The notes below the pieces were generated by a model, which saw only the letters and a list, made by a program, of their open reading frames with translations, searched no databases and had not been told where the DNA came from. Shown piece by piece: positions 1 through 12,390 of a DNA stretch of 64,000 bases. A program made the translations under genes and the position numbers. Position 1 is the stretch's first letter. Each line of letters opens with the position of its first letter. The DNA is from Trema orientale (Eukaryota; Streptophyta; Magnoliopsida; Rosales; Cannabaceae): contig JXTC01000103.1 of the NCBI GenBank assembly GCA_002914845.1, forward strand, positions 194,732 through 258,731. Direction: 5' to 3'.

Positions 1-840
1 TACGTGATTTTTTTTCGATAAAATACATACATATCATTGCATGCATGGCATAAAATATTTTTAATTTAATAAACTACGTTATTTAATATGTTTTTATATA
101 TAAGACTTGATTTTTGAAGAAAAGAGAAAAAGAAAAGTTTTGTGTACTGTGTTGCTTAGAAGGTTAGGGTGGACACCGAACGTAGCGGACCAACATTCCA
201 AATATGTGAAAGGTGTACTCTTAATGGGTTAGATCCTAGTATGGATCAATATGTTAGTAGTATGGGGATGACCTCTGGTGTACACTGAGATTAACGAAGT
301 TTTCATATAAAAACCTCCATGTTGCTTATGTTGTGGCCATTTATAATATGTTATGTTATGCGGCTCAGTGACAGGTCTGCTGTTCTGACTAAATAGTGTA
401 GTACACAAAGGACCCTATCTTGAAATACGATCTTACGAAAGTTCGTAAGAAAATCATGCATTATGTTACTTATTGAGTTATTACTCATTAGTTCTTACAT
501 TGCAGGCAACGATGTTTGATATGTGAACATACGGATAGAATCCAGATCCTGATCCTGGTTGTGTATATGGACTTTGAAATAATTATAGGTGGAGAGCTCG
601 CTATGTATATAGTTGTGCAAAGGATTTTTAGATACCGGCTTATTTTTAGTACTATGTGTAGTATATATAAATAATTAAATAAAAAAAATCTACTGCTTTC
701 CTAATAAAGTTGAAAAAAGCTTTTGTCTGCTCATATATTTTTTCTATGTTTCACTTTTATAAAAATATTAATATTTCTAATTTGTCAAAACTTGTTTATA
801 AATTATACGTATATAAGAATTGAAATTTTAAGACGTCACA
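1..840 (+). repeat. Left LTR of the gypsy element (5' portion outside the window)
   Basis: This stretch matches 6810-7648 over its whole length, including the segment around 200-420 where the two are nearly identical. It ends just before the primer-binding site. Its beginning lies upstream of the window. Confidence 0.92.
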
Positions 841-842
841 AT

Positions 843-854
843 TGGTATCAGAGC
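843..854 (+). other. Primer-binding site (initiator tRNA-Met)
   Basis: TGGTATCAGAGC lies two bases after the end of the left LTR. It is complementary to the 3' end of plant initiator tRNA-Met, the usual primer for gypsy reverse transcription. Confidence 0.9.
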
Positions 855-1044
855 AGAGTTTAAAGTGGTTCTGAAGACCATTCATATACATAAGTAAGGA
901 AAGAAGAATGGCTCTATTCATCTGTAAGTTATTTCTTTCATTTGTTTTGTGTGAATTCATACTAAAAGTTTATTGCATGCTACATGTCTATCATTACCCA
1001 CAAGTGTATACTATATATGTGAGTACAAATTTCAGGATACAATT

Positions 1045-2058
1045 ATGGTGAGCAAACGGACCCTAGAGAATATTGAGAGAGTTGGACCCTCATCTCAAAG
1101 GGATCCAAGGGATGAGCGTATTGATTGCCTTGCTAATTTGGTGGAACAGTTAATAGAAAGAGATGTTAGAGGAGATGATCAACGTCTAATAAATCCACCA
1201 CCTCCTCACAGGACAGAGAACAATGAAACAGGAGGTGAAAGATTTCGAAAACTACAACCACTGACATTTGAGGGCGGTATCGATCCTATTATAGCTGAAC
1301 AATGGATCCAAACAACAGAGAGAATGCCAAATTATGCGAAAGTTCCAGATACTGAGAAAGTCCCATGTGCCTCCTTCATGCTTCGTAATGATGTTAAATA
1401 TTGGTGGGATATCATGAGGATTGTTCATGATGCGACTACGATGACTTGGGATAGATTCAAGGAGCTTTTCTATAATAAGTATTTTTCTGATGTAGTTCGG
1501 GCTCGCAGAATAGCGGAATTTGCAAATTTGAAGTAGGGCAAGATGTCAGTAGCAGAATATATTCGTAAGTTTGATGAGCTGTCTCTATTTGCTCCACATA
1601 TGGTGGCCACTAATGAATTGAAGGTGGAGCAATTTCTATAAGGTCTTAGGAAGGGAATATTGCGAGACCTAAAGGCAGGTGGGGTTAAGAATGTCCAATT
1701 CTCGCAAATAGCAGATAGAGCTCTAGATTCAGAACAAGCTAAAAAGGAGCAAAAAGAGGAGGAAAAAGAAGAGAGAGAAAGACAAAACAGGGAGAATCAA
1801 AAGAATTATAGATCGAATTTTCAGCCTAACCGAGGAGGTCAAGCTCAAAGTTTCCGTCCTCAAGATAACAAAAGAAAGGGAGCTCTAGCATCACAGAATA
1901 ATCAGGATCAGAACAAGTGCCCCAAGACGGACCAAGGAAGTACTCCACAAGTTAAGTGTTCATGGTGTGGAAAGCCTCATTTAGGAGAATGTAGACTAAG
2001 AACTGGCTTGTACTTCAAATGCGGTAAAGCAGGTCATCGTATAAAAGATTGTCCATAG
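1045..2058 (+). pseudogene. gypsy gag (capsid and nucleocapsid), fossil
   Basis: The conceptual protein has a retrotransposon-gag capsid region around 1230-1620 (WWDIM and DRFKELFYNKYF type motifs). A charged linker follows, then a CCHC zinc knuckle near the end (CGKAGHRIKDC, about 2017-2055), as in plant chromoviral nucleocapsid. The start at 1045 is chosen because it directly precedes the conserved text, while the upstream in-frame Met at 973 lies in leader sequence. It is a broken copy. Confidence 0.85.
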
Positions 2059-4790
2059 ATGAAGGAAGAAAGAAAGAAGGGCAATGCTAGACTTTTTGCT
2101 CTTACTGAGGAAGATGCAGCTGCCGATCTTTCGGTGGTATTAGGTGAAATTCTTATTTCTAGTATCACTGCTCATGCATTAATAGATTCAGGTACTACAT
2201 ATTCATTTGCATCATTAGGATTTGTGAAGAGATTAGGTAGAGAACAAGAAAGGATGGTGAGTAAATTGTGCACTACTTTACCCTCCAGTGATATATTATA
2301 TTCAAAAAAGATCTTAAGAGCTTGTCTCATTGTGGTAGATGGTAGAGAGATGTTTGTGAATCTAGTTGTATTTAATATGCAAGATTATGAGGTTATTTTG
2401 GATATGGATTAGTTATCAAAATACTGTGCTACGATAGATTGTAAGAAGAAAGCAGTGAGATTTAAACCTCCAGGTAAAAATCAATTTATGTTTACTGGGA
2501 CTCGAGGTAAATCAAAGTCTCTCACGATTTCAGCAATGAAAGCTAAAAGGTTATTGGAGAGTGGTTGTGCTGGATTTCTGGCAAGTGTTGTAGATGCTTC
2601 TACATAGCAGAAACTAAGGCCTGAGGACGTACCAATAGTATGTGAATTTCTTAAGATTTTTCCAAATGATTTACCAGGGTTACCACCTGATCGAGAAATT
2701 GAATTTGTGATTGATTTGATACCTAGTACATCACCAATTTCTAAGTCTTTATATGATAGCTCCAGCAGAGCTCAGAGAATTAAAGGTCCAACTACAAGAA
2801 TTACTGGATAAAGGATTTATACGTCCTAGTTTCTCACCATGGGGTCCACCAGTTCTATTTGTGAAAAAGAAGGATGGAACTATGAGGCTATGCATTGATT
2901 ATCGTGAGTTAAATAAGGTGACCATTACGAATCAGTATCCTCTACCCAGGATTGATGATTTATTTGATCAGCTACAGGAAGCTTTGATATTTCGGAGATT
3001 GATTCGAGATCGGGTTATCATCAATTGAGGATAAAGGATAAAGACATTCCTAAAACAGCCTTTAGAACACATTATGGCCATTATGAATTTTTAGTGATGC
3101 CATTTGGTTTGACAAATGCCCTAGCAGCCTTCATGGATCTCATGAATCGAGTTTTCAAAGACTATCTGGATAAGTTTGTCATTGTATTTACAGATGATAT
3201 CTTGGTCTACTCACAGTCTAAAGAAGAGCATATGGAACATTTGAGGATCACGTTGCAGATTTTAAAGGAGAAGCAATTATATGCTAAGTTTAAAAAGTAT
3301 GAATTATGGTTGAATAAATTATCTTTTCTCGAACATGTAGTCTCTAAAGATGACATATCTGTAGATCCAACTAAAGTTAAATTCGTAAGCAGGTGGTCTA
3401 GACCTACTAATGTAACTGAAGTAATAAGTTTCTTAGGTCTAGCAGGATATTACAAACGTTTTGTTGAGGGATTTTCAAAAATTGTGATGCCCTTGACATA
3501 GTTGACCAGAAAGAATAATAAGTTTGAGTGGTCAGAAGCCTGTGAAATGAGCTTTCAAGAACTAAAGTAGAGATTGATTTCAGCTCCAATATTAACTTTA
3601 CCATCAGGGTTTGGAAGATTTGTTACCTATAGTGATGCCTTAAAGAAAGGATTAGGATATGTCTTGATGCAAAATGGTAAGGTCATTGCCTTTGCCTCCA
3701 GACAATTAAAGGAATATGAACGGAATTATCCTACTTACGATTTGGAGTTAGCGGTTATGGTGTTTGCATTGAAAATTCGGAGACATTATTTGTGTGGTGA
3801 ACACTGTGAGATTTATACTGACCATAAAAGTTTGAAGTACTTTTTCACATAGAAAGAGTTAAACATGAGACAAAAGCGATGGTTGGAATTAGTGAAAGAT
3901 TATGATTGTGAAATTAATTATCATCCTGTTAAGGAAAATGTTGTTACTGATGCGATTAGCCGAAAGTCCTCTGGAAGTTTAGCAGCTTTACAAGTATTGC
4001 AAAAACTACTTCGAGAAGATTTATGCAGATCAGGAATTGAATTAATCACCAGAAAATTATCTGCTATAACACTTCAGTCAGTCTACATTATGGGAGAGAA
4101 TTAAACAAGGACAACTAAAAGATCCTTATTTAGTCAATCAGAAGTCGGAAATTAAAAAAAAAAAAAAAAGAAGGAAAAAGAGTGATTTCAGTATCTCATC
4201 TAATGAGGTCATGAAATTTAAGGATAGGCTGTGTGTTCCTGATGATGGTAGTCTTAAAAGAGAAATTCTCACGGAAGCTCACAATACTCCGTACTCCATA
4301 CATCCTAGTACTACGAAGATGTACAATGACTTAAAAATTCATTATTGGTGGCCGGGATTGAAGAAAGAAATTGTTGATTTTGTTGCACAATGTTTGACTT
4401 GTCAGTAGATAAAAGCAAAACACCAGAGGCCTGCTAGACTTTTGCAACCGATACCAAAATACCGGAATGGAAGTGGGAAGAAATTACTTTGGATCTTGTC
4501 GTAGGATTACCAAGAACCAGTAAGCAATATGATGCTATTTAGGTAATTGTAGATAGATACACAAAATCAGCACATTTCTTTCCTGTTCGAATGACTTATA
4601 CTATGGATCAATTTGCTAAGTTATACGTTTGAGAGATAGTTAGATTGCATGCAGTATCACTTTCGATTATTTCTGACTGTGACTCTAGGTTCACCTCAAA
4701 GTTTTAGGAAAGTGTTCAGAAAGTAATGGGAACTAAATTAAAGTTTAGTACAGCAATTCATCCACAAATAGACTGCATATAGATTCAAGT
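2059..4790 (+). pseudogene. gypsy pol: protease, RT, RNase H, integrase N-terminal half, fossil
   Basis: Domains appear in gypsy order. The aspartic protease has a DSGTTYSF motif near 2185. The reverse transcriptase starts near 2760, with a [11 protein letters not shown] block and a DD catalytic box (TDDILVYS) near 3190. RNase H is at about 3600-4000 ([10 protein letters not shown] text), and an HHCC zinc-binding integrase head lies at about 4250-4410, followed by the start of the integrase core. It is a decayed copy with multiple breaks. Confidence 0.88.
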
Positions 4791-5544
4791 TGACAAATTA
4801 TGCATACTATAATCAAATACTACCACTAACTTCCTAGTTAAGATCCGTACACAATTCTATATTTCGAAAATAACAACAACAATATATATATATATATAGT
4901 CCATAATGAGCACAACTAATAATAATTACTAAACTTCTTAAAATAAAATATAGTAATCATCTCATAGTGCCTTATAATAATATAAAAAATTCAATAAAAA
5001 TAACCTTTAGCCTTACCTTATATTCCTAGACTTCTAGTAATCCAAAGCTTACTCTCTGCTTTTAGTGTTTGCTCTAGTTACAGATTGTAAACTTTGTCTT
5101 CTTTGTACTATATATATATATAATATAAGTAAGACAAGAATTGTAGTGACTTAGGATAGATTTTATCTATTAACTTTTCCTTTTTATATTTATGTGTGGT
5201 GGCGATATGTACTGGAGATTACTAATAGATAAGGTTATATGTTACTAACTCCTGAGTCCTTCTAGCACATATATGTATACATCTCCTACAGTAATAATTA
5301 CGTGTATGAAAAAGAGTTAACCAACTTATAACAAATATAAACCTAACTTTTGTGGGATCCATTAGCACTCATTATTGATATAGAATAAATTAAATAAATG
5401 AAATAATACTACTTCTTATAAAAAAAACAATTAAAAGAAACCTATTATGGCATGAAACACGCTTACTATTGGTTAATGAGGATTTGTGAGAAATTGGGAC
5501 TTTACAATCCTCCCCTCATTAAAAAAAATTTCTTCCTCGAAATT
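4791..5544 (-). repeat. Probable LTR portion attached to the minus-strand gypsy fragment
   Basis: On the minus strand this follows directly from the pol end and a purine-rich tract near 5510-5525, and it begins TGTAAAGTCCC. It is AT-rich and has a TATA-like box near 5190. It has no second copy within the window that I can align, so the LTR call rests on position and on the TG start. Confidence 0.45.
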
Positions 5545-6290
5545 TACTTACCGAAAAGATCAGGATAATTGTTTATCATATCTTCTTCACGTTCCCATGT
5601 AGTTTCCTCTGCTGTACAGTTTCGCCATAAGACTTTTATCAACGAAATCTTCTTGTTTCTGAGCTATTTTTCTTTCCGGTAAAGAATTTGAACTGGCCGT
5701 TCCTCATAACTTAAATCTTCGGTCAACTCCAACAGCTCATAATGTAGAACTTGTGAAGGGTCAGAAACATGCTTCTTCAACATCGAAACATGAAAGACAT
5801 TGTGGACACTTGATAAAGTTGGTGGTAAGGCAAGTCTATATGCTACATTCTCAACTCTGTCAAGAATCTCGAAAGACCCAATATATCTGGGACTCAATTT
5901 TCCCTTCTTCCCAAACCTTCTTATACTTTTTACTAGTGCTACTTTTAAGAATACTTTATCTCCAACATCAAACTCCAAAGGCCTCCTTCTCAGGTTGGCA
6001 TATCTTTCTTGTCTGTCTTGAGCTGCTTGTATTCTTTTTCTTATCTTTTCAGTGGCTTTAGCTACGACTCTAACAAGTTCTGGTCCACAATATCTTCGCT
6101 CACCCATTTCATCCCAATGAATCGGTGATCTGCACTTTCTACCATATAATATCTTGTATGGAGCAATACCAATCGTAGCTTAAAACCTATTATTATAGAC
6201 AAATTCTATTAGGGGAAAGTACTTGCTCCATGAACCCTGAAAATCCAAAACACATGCCCTGAGCATATCTTCTAAAGTCTAGAGTATTCT
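5545..6290 (-). pseudogene. gypsy integrase C-terminal part with chromodomain-like tail, minus strand, fossil
   Basis: Read on the minus strand this gives the GPELV...DRQERYANLRRRPLEF...GDKVFLKV text typical of the integrase C-terminal region. It continues into SVHNVFHVSMLKKH and then a chromodomain-like tail (EETTWEREEDM, near 5560-5610). A purine-rich tract and a TGTAAAGTCCC start near 5505 look like the polypurine tract and beginning of an LTR in the same orientation. This is either an internally rearranged piece of the surrounding gypsy element or a fragment of a close relative. Confidence 0.8.
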
Positions 6291-6780
6291 TTTTATATAT
6301 AAAATAATAATAATAATACTAATAATAGTAAATACATAAACATGAAAAACGATTCAAAGAACATGTATATCATCATTCATATATTTTGGAATCTTAGAAA
6401 AAAAAAAAAAAAGATGTCCATTTAATTTTAAAATGATAAATAGGTACTAGAACTAATCAGATATATATATATTATCAACTTAAAATACAGAAGTAATTTA
6501 TGACTAAATTAGAGATATAAAAAAAAAAAGAAAAAAAATTCAACCTTTGTAAGTGGACGATTTTATAAACTAAGACTGACTCCTAGTGATTTTTGTTACT
6601 TTGTGAGGAATTAGAATACAAGAGATTTACTAGTGTTGTATATTTTTGCCAGTTAATAATTTTGGAGAGACTACAATATTAATAAAAAAAACGTCTTTCA
6701 GGAGTTTAGAATTATGGATACAATCTCTCTTAACAATGTCAGTTTCTACGTTTTATTAGGTAAGTAACTTTCACCTGCAA
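6291..6780. other. AT-rich gypsy 3' sequence, no gene
   Basis: This holds AT microsatellite text, A-runs and no recognisable coding sequence. It precedes the right LTR in plus orientation and could be part of a longer LTR whose left counterpart lies outside the window. Confidence 0.5.
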
Positions 6781-7648
6781 TGTAGGAAAATTATGTGAAA
6801 TATATTATTTACGCGATTTTTTTCAATAAAATGGATACATATCATTGCAAGCATAGCATAAAATATTTTTAATTTAATAAGCTACGTGATCTAATATGTT
6901 TTTATATATAAGACTTGATTTTTGAAGAAAATAGAAAGAGAATTTTTGTGTACCATGTTACTAAGAAGGTTAGGGTGGACACGGAACGTAGCGGGCCGAC
7001 ATTCCAGATATGTGAAAAGTGTACTCTTAATGGGTTAGATCCTAGTGTGGATCAATATGTTAGTAGCATGGGGATGACCTCTGGTATACACTGAGGTTAA
7101 TGAAGTTTTCATATAAAAACCTCCATGCTGCTCATGTTGTGGCCATTTATAATATGTTATGTTATGCGGCTCAGTGACAGGTCTGCTGTTCTGACTAAAC
7201 AATGTAGTACACAAAGGGCCCTATCTTGAAATACGATCTTATGAAAGTTCGTAAGAAAAATCATGCATTATGTTACTTATTGAGTTATTACTCATTAGTT
7301 CTTACATTGCAGGCAACGATGTTTGATATGTGAACATATGGATAGAAGCCAGATCCTGATCCTGGTTGTATATATAGACTTTGAAATAATTGTGGGTGGA
7401 GAGCTCACTATGTATATAGTTATGCAAAGAATTTTCAGATACTAGCTTATTTTCAGTACTATGTGTAGTATATGTAAATAATTGAAAAAAAAAAATCTAC
7501 CGTTTTCCTATTAAAGTTGAAAAAATTTTTTGTACGCTTATATATTTTTTCTATATTTCACTTTTTTAAAAATATTAATGTTTCTAATTTATCAGGAACT
7601 TGATTATAAATTATACGTACGTATGAATTGAAATTTTAGGACGTTACG
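6781..7648 (+). repeat. Right LTR of the gypsy element
   Basis: It aligns with window bases 1-840 from 6810 onward and ends at the same GACGT..AC text. The start at 6781 is only an inference from a TGT, and the real LTR could begin further left. Confidence 0.85.
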
Positions 7649-9160
7649 GGAGAATCCAATACTAATCTCAATAACAAGTTCATATATCCAAACATATTTA
7701 TAAATCAAGCATAATATAAAATTCAAATGAGACTAAGATGAGAAAGAGGATGAGAAAAACTCTTTTATGGAGGTAGAACTTCAAGCTTAAATCTTTTCAA
7801 ACCACTCTCTCAAGCATCCTCTCTAAGATTTTTGCTCCAAGCTCCTTCTTCTCTAGGATTTTTAAGCTCTCAAGTGTATGTTTTCTTTTCAACTCTCCAC
7901 ACTAAAAGTGGAGGCTTAAGGATGTATTTAAGGGGCTCCAAGGTGACCTAGGCTGGGTAGAATGTCAACCATTCGATCAGATGGCATCAATGGTCCAGAT
8001 TAGCTCTAAAAACTCGCTAAAAACACGCTTTCGATCACTGTGTAGTGCCGCGGCGCTCCCTGGCAAGCCCCACGGTGCTCTAGCATCTGGAACTCAGTTT
8101 TCCAGGTAGCACGGCGATGCCACTATAACAGTACTGTGGCGTTCTCGGCTCTGGAACTCTGGATGACAATTTTTCTTCTCGAGGGCGCCATTTCTTCGTT
8201 TTAGCTCTGTTTTGCATGATTTTCGTTGCGTTACGTTCGTATCGGACTCAAAATTCATTAAAATGGTTGAAATATTCATATTTATCATCAAGTTTTCTTG
8301 ATTCTCATTTATTCATAAGAACTATAAAAACAAAGTAAAAACACATCAAACCGACAAAAATACTTGAGAACTTAGAATTATTTGAGTTGAATGATACTTG
8401 ATTTGTGAGTGAATTAATCACTCATAAAATACCCCCAAACTCAAATATTTGCTTGTTCTCAAGTGAAACAAAACAAGAAAAAGAATAGCAAAACACAAAT
8501 CAAGTACTAAAGATATAAACGACAAAGTGTGAGTTTTGTATCGAATCAAAAACCGTGCAAGTATCTCAAAAGTCACGAAATATTCTAAGCTCAAAGAAAA
8601 TGCAAACATTGAGACCATCTAGATTTTCAACTTCAAGCATCAATTTTACTCCACTCAAGACTCTCAATGTGTAAGTGTGTGCAAAATCAATATCACTTAA
8701 TAAAATAAACTTTAGATAGACTTGTATGTTTCAATAGATAATGAAATATCTCTACCTAATATAATTTAGACCTACCATATGCTCATTTTCATGTTGCTCT
8801 CTACTAATGTATGTTAGTATATCATCAAAGATCAAAAGGTCTTTTATTAAGCTTACAATGTCAGCTTGGGTAAAAGTAAGATAATTTTGGAAAAATTTGA
8901 GTTTCAAATCAACTTTAAGTACATTAATCTTTGGCCTTTATAGAGTTTTTCCTTGGTACACTAAATTATTCCTACACTTCTTTTCAACTAAATTTCTCTT
9001 CTATCAACATTCCACCAAACACTTATTTATAATTTTTTTTTTTGCTTTTTTTTTTAAACGAGAGATAAGAAATAGGACAAAAGGATGAAAATCAAAAATT
9101 TCTCCCCCAAACTCAAAATCAACATTGTCCTCAATGTTGAAAAACAAAATAGAGGGTAAG
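7649..9160 (-). mobile_element. Remnant of a Tat/Athila-type gypsy element, 3' end and LTR, minus strand
   Basis: Two minus-strand motifs, near 8430-8470 and 9095-9140, read like the 3' end of Tat/Athila elements: GAGGACAATG or GAGAACAAGC, a short spacer, then TTTGAGTTTGGGGG as the polypurine tract. The stretch 7660-8430 behaves like the LTR after the first tract, with a TTAAATACAT TATA-like box near 7930 and a GC-rich block at 8045-8190. The left edge directly abuts the gypsy LTR end at 7648, which suggests that the gypsy element inserted into this older one. No coding parts survive, so the family call is tentative. Confidence 0.45.
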
Positions 9161-9885
9161 GACACAAAATTTTCACCAATTTATTCCCTTTTTTTTTGTT
9201 TTTTTTTTGTTTTTTTTTTGTTTTTTTTTATTTTTTATTTTTTTTTTCTTCATAACACCACCCTTCCTCCCAACATGAAAATAAAATAACTCTTTAAAAC
9301 AGTCAATATGCTTAAGGATGTAGTTGTTGGTCATTATTTTAGTTTGGCTAAGATGTGGTAGAAAAAGAAAGGTACAAATAAGCTCAAAAATGAGTGTACT
9401 AGGGTGATAATGTATCTAAAATAGCTTGAAAGACTCAAATGATCCAATGATGGCTTAAATCATTTCTCCAATGACGCGTAATATAGAATTTCACCTCAGG
9501 TATCACTCAAATGGGTTCTAGAGTTCATGAGATGTCAAAACCTATCTAATGTACACAAGTTTTCTCTAAAAGCTCAAAAAGTCAAGTGATTATGATCATC
9601 GTGATCAAATGTGTATAATCAAGAATGAGGTTTAATTAATGCGAGTCAAGCATACGGATAATCTCAACGAAGTACATTTCAAAAGACCTAAGAGAACATC
9701 AAATAATTATACTCATCATCGATAACAAGTAATCTCATCTCAACAACACTCATAATTTATTCAAACAAATAAAAGAAAAGCCTCACCTAAAATGTGCATC
9801 AAAAACAATAAATTGAATAAAAAGAGCTCAAAGACGAGCAATTTTTAATCTCGAAAGGAGGTTAAAACTCGGTGTAAAATACACT
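9161..9885. other. AT-rich non-coding stretch with T-runs
   Basis: Poly-T interrupted by single G residues occupies 9187-9248. The rest is AT-rich with no convincing gene, and may continue the older gypsy remnant. Confidence 0.4.
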
Positions 9886-9889
9886 TAAT

Positions 9890-10660
9890 AATATATCAAT
9901 TTTATTACATGATTTGATTGGGAAAAATAAAATCATTGTAAATCATTGGTATATAAATGGTTTACTTCAATTACTTAAAGGGGAAAAAAAGAGAGAGAAA
10001 AAATAGTAGCACATAAGTGGTATATAAGTGATTCACTTAAGAAAAAAAAATTCAATGGTGATAAATTAGTGTTATATGAATTAAATCAGTGGTATATGAA
10101 TGATTTACTTAAGTGAAAAAAAAATAAAAAAATAATGGTAAATCAATATATAATTCTTTGAGGAAAAACATAGTAGTAAATTAGTGGTGTATCAATGATT
10201 TATATAATTTAATTGGGAAAAAAAGAGTTGGTGGTAAAGTAATGGTATATAAATGATTTACTTAAGTAGGAAAAGAATGATGGTAATAATTATGATTTAC
10301 TTGAGAAAATGATGTTAAATTAGTAGTATATTAGTAATTTACTTTAGAGAGAAAAAAGCAAAAAATGAAAAAAATGGTGGTTACTCAATGGTGTATCACG
10401 ACTTACTTGAGAAAAAGAAAATGAAAAAAAAATGATGGTAAATTAGTTACTTACTTGAGAAAAAATAATGTGGTAAATTAGTAATATGTCTATAATTTAC
10501 ATGATTTTACTTAGAAAAAAATGGTGGTAAAACAATGGTAAATGAAGGATTTTCTTGACAGGAAAATAATGATGGTAAAAAGTTTGTTTATAGATGATTT
10601 ATTTGAGAAAAATGATATTAAAGTAATAATATATCATAAATTTACTTAAGATAAAGAAAC
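9890..10660. repeat. Degenerate tandem repeat, about 50-70 bp units
   Basis: The phrases GGTATATAAATGATTTACTT and GAGAAAAA...ATGGTAAAT recur roughly every 50-70 bases across this stretch, each time with small changes (for example near 9950, 10020, 10090, 10185, 10250, 10330, 10390, 10450 and 10590). It is a decayed satellite-like array with no coding capacity. Confidence 0.65.
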
Positions 10661-11322
10661 GAAAAAAAAAAAGGAATGTTAGTATATATTTTTTGTAAAT
10701 CGAGTAAATTATTGGTTTACGATTTATTACCATTTTTTCATTGCTAATTTATTTTTCAAATTTATATTCTTCAATTAAATCTTGTAAATAATTAATTTAT
10801 GAATTATTAATTGTTTTTTAATGTTTAATTTTTTAATTTGTTGATATTTCCATACTTATTTTCAAATTGATTTTTTCAAGTAAATTAAGTAAGTTAATTA
10901 CGACTTATTTACTATTTGTTCTCTTTATTTTCTTTTCTCCATGTAAAATCACTAATGTGTCCGGTTAATAAATTAATATGCATTTGTCATCATAACTATA
11001 TTATTTCGAAAGAGAGAATTTTTATATCCACAAATAATTTATGTTTTCATCACATTATTGCCAAATATTACCACCTAATTCTACAATCAATAGTGATTCA
11101 ATTTTATTAGTACATGCCAAACAGATGTTTCACAAAGTTTTACTTCCAAGATGACTACATCTCTAAGAAGCTTAACATCAATCACTTTGTGGGCAGAACA
11201 TCAAACACTTTGTGGGCATACTCTAAAAGAGAGAAACCAACTGGTCACAGGCTCATGCCTAGACTCCCAAGCAACCATAAACTCAACATTTATTCAAACA
11301 AATTCACACCAGATTTCTATTA
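10661..11322. other. AT-rich intergenic DNA, no gene
   Basis: There is no recognisable domain here. A short open frame at 11114-11323 has no family signature and shows an internal repeat (CACTTTGTGGGCA, twice). I see nothing else. Confidence 0.4.
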
Positions 11323-12044
11323 AAATATGAAATTTATTACTGACCATTCTATTAAAATAATATAAATCTATTATTCATAAGTTATACAATATTATGCTAG
11401 TTATTATAAAAGTCGTTAAAATATTATAAAGCTATTGTAGCAATAAACATATATATAAATTGTACTAATAGTATGATCTTAAAATTAAAAACACATGCAA
11501 TATATGATTGATAACTATATAAAAGATAAAAATATATAATAGCTATCAAGAGAAAATTTATGTTCCAACATAAGAAGTGTAAAAACTATCATATTAGGAT
11601 TATAAATAACAACTTTGTTAAAGCCATGATCCAATAAGTAATAATAACTTATCTTCTGATAGTTTTACCTCACACAAAGAAACGACAGTAGGAGACTATT
11701 CGTGCTGATAACGTAATATGAAAATATAGTAAAGGACAAATACCATAAGAGAAAAGATAGGCAAAAGTGAGACAATAGAAATATAGCATACTATTTTCAT
11801 ATCCCTTCACAAGCTACACACTTCTCTATTTATAGGTCAATGCTCATGAATATGAGGTAAACATAAAGTCGTGAGTTACATAAGTTATAATGAAGTTAAT
11901 ATATGAATTATAACACTATTAAATAAATGACTTGAATAAGGGGGTTAAACATGACTTTAAGAGGGATGTTATCTAACTCAATATTTATATATGTAGGTTA
12001 TGGAATACCAAAGGTGGCATCCACTATTTATTAGTTTTATAGCA
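11323..12044 (-). repeat. 3' end repeat (LTR plus possible leader copy) of the copia element
   Basis: It matches 17401-18121 base for base over the first 360 positions and with about 15 differences over the rest. The minus-strand LTR starts TGCTATAAAACT at 12044. The text TTATCAGCACGA (minus, near 11700-11711) could mark where the LTR proper ends and leader sequence begins, which would make the true LTR about 330 bp. Confidence 0.85.
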
Positions 12045-12076
12045 CTCCCCCTTGGATGCCACCGCACACAAATATG

Positions 12077-12245
12077 CCTCATTAAAACCTTACTAGGAAA
12101 AATCCTTTGGGAGAAAAACCTAGTAAAGGGAAAAAGAGTACAATATTCTTGTGTTTGATATTCTCTTTAAAACTGCCTCATTAAAAACCTTGATTGGGAA
12201 AACCCAATGGGATAAAACCTTAATCAAGGGAAAAAGAGTACAGTC
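12077..12245 (-). repeat. Two tandem hairpin units upstream of the copia polypurine tract
   Basis: Two roughly 100-base units each begin TGCCTCATTAAAA and end GGGAAAAAGAGTACA. Each contains a self-complementary arm pair: 12088-12097 with 12119-12129, and 12188-12195 with 12222-12229. The stems differ in sequence between units, yet pairing is kept in both. Confidence 0.7.
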
Positions 12246-12390
12246 TACAATACAATATATAAGTAACTCCCCCTTAAATAAGTATACCAACTCAAATAAT
12301 TCAAGAAAGATCTTTAAGTTGCCACATTCCAATCTTGTAGACCAACTTGTCAAATGTTGATGTAGGAAGTGACTTCGTTAGTAAATCTGC

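Larger units (their letters stand above)
1..7648 (+). mobile_element. Ty3/gypsy chromovirus LTR retrotransposon (Tekay-like), broken
   Basis: Two direct terminal repeats (1-840, running off the window, and about 6781-7648) enclose gag, protease, reverse transcriptase, RNase H and integrase in the gypsy order. A tRNA-iMet primer site directly follows the left repeat. A chromodomain-like tail on the last pol part supports a chromovirus, and the RT and integrase text resembles the Tekay/Del lineage. In one 165-base stretch of the two repeats I counted about 12 differences, nearly all transitions, so the insertion is several million years old. The element is a fossil with many breaks and has part of its pol in the opposite orientation. 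The left end and target-site duplication are outside the window. Confidence 0.93.

Noticed and set aside
11114-11323. 69-residue frame left of the copia element
   Set aside because: It has no recognisable family and ends at the repeat border by chance.
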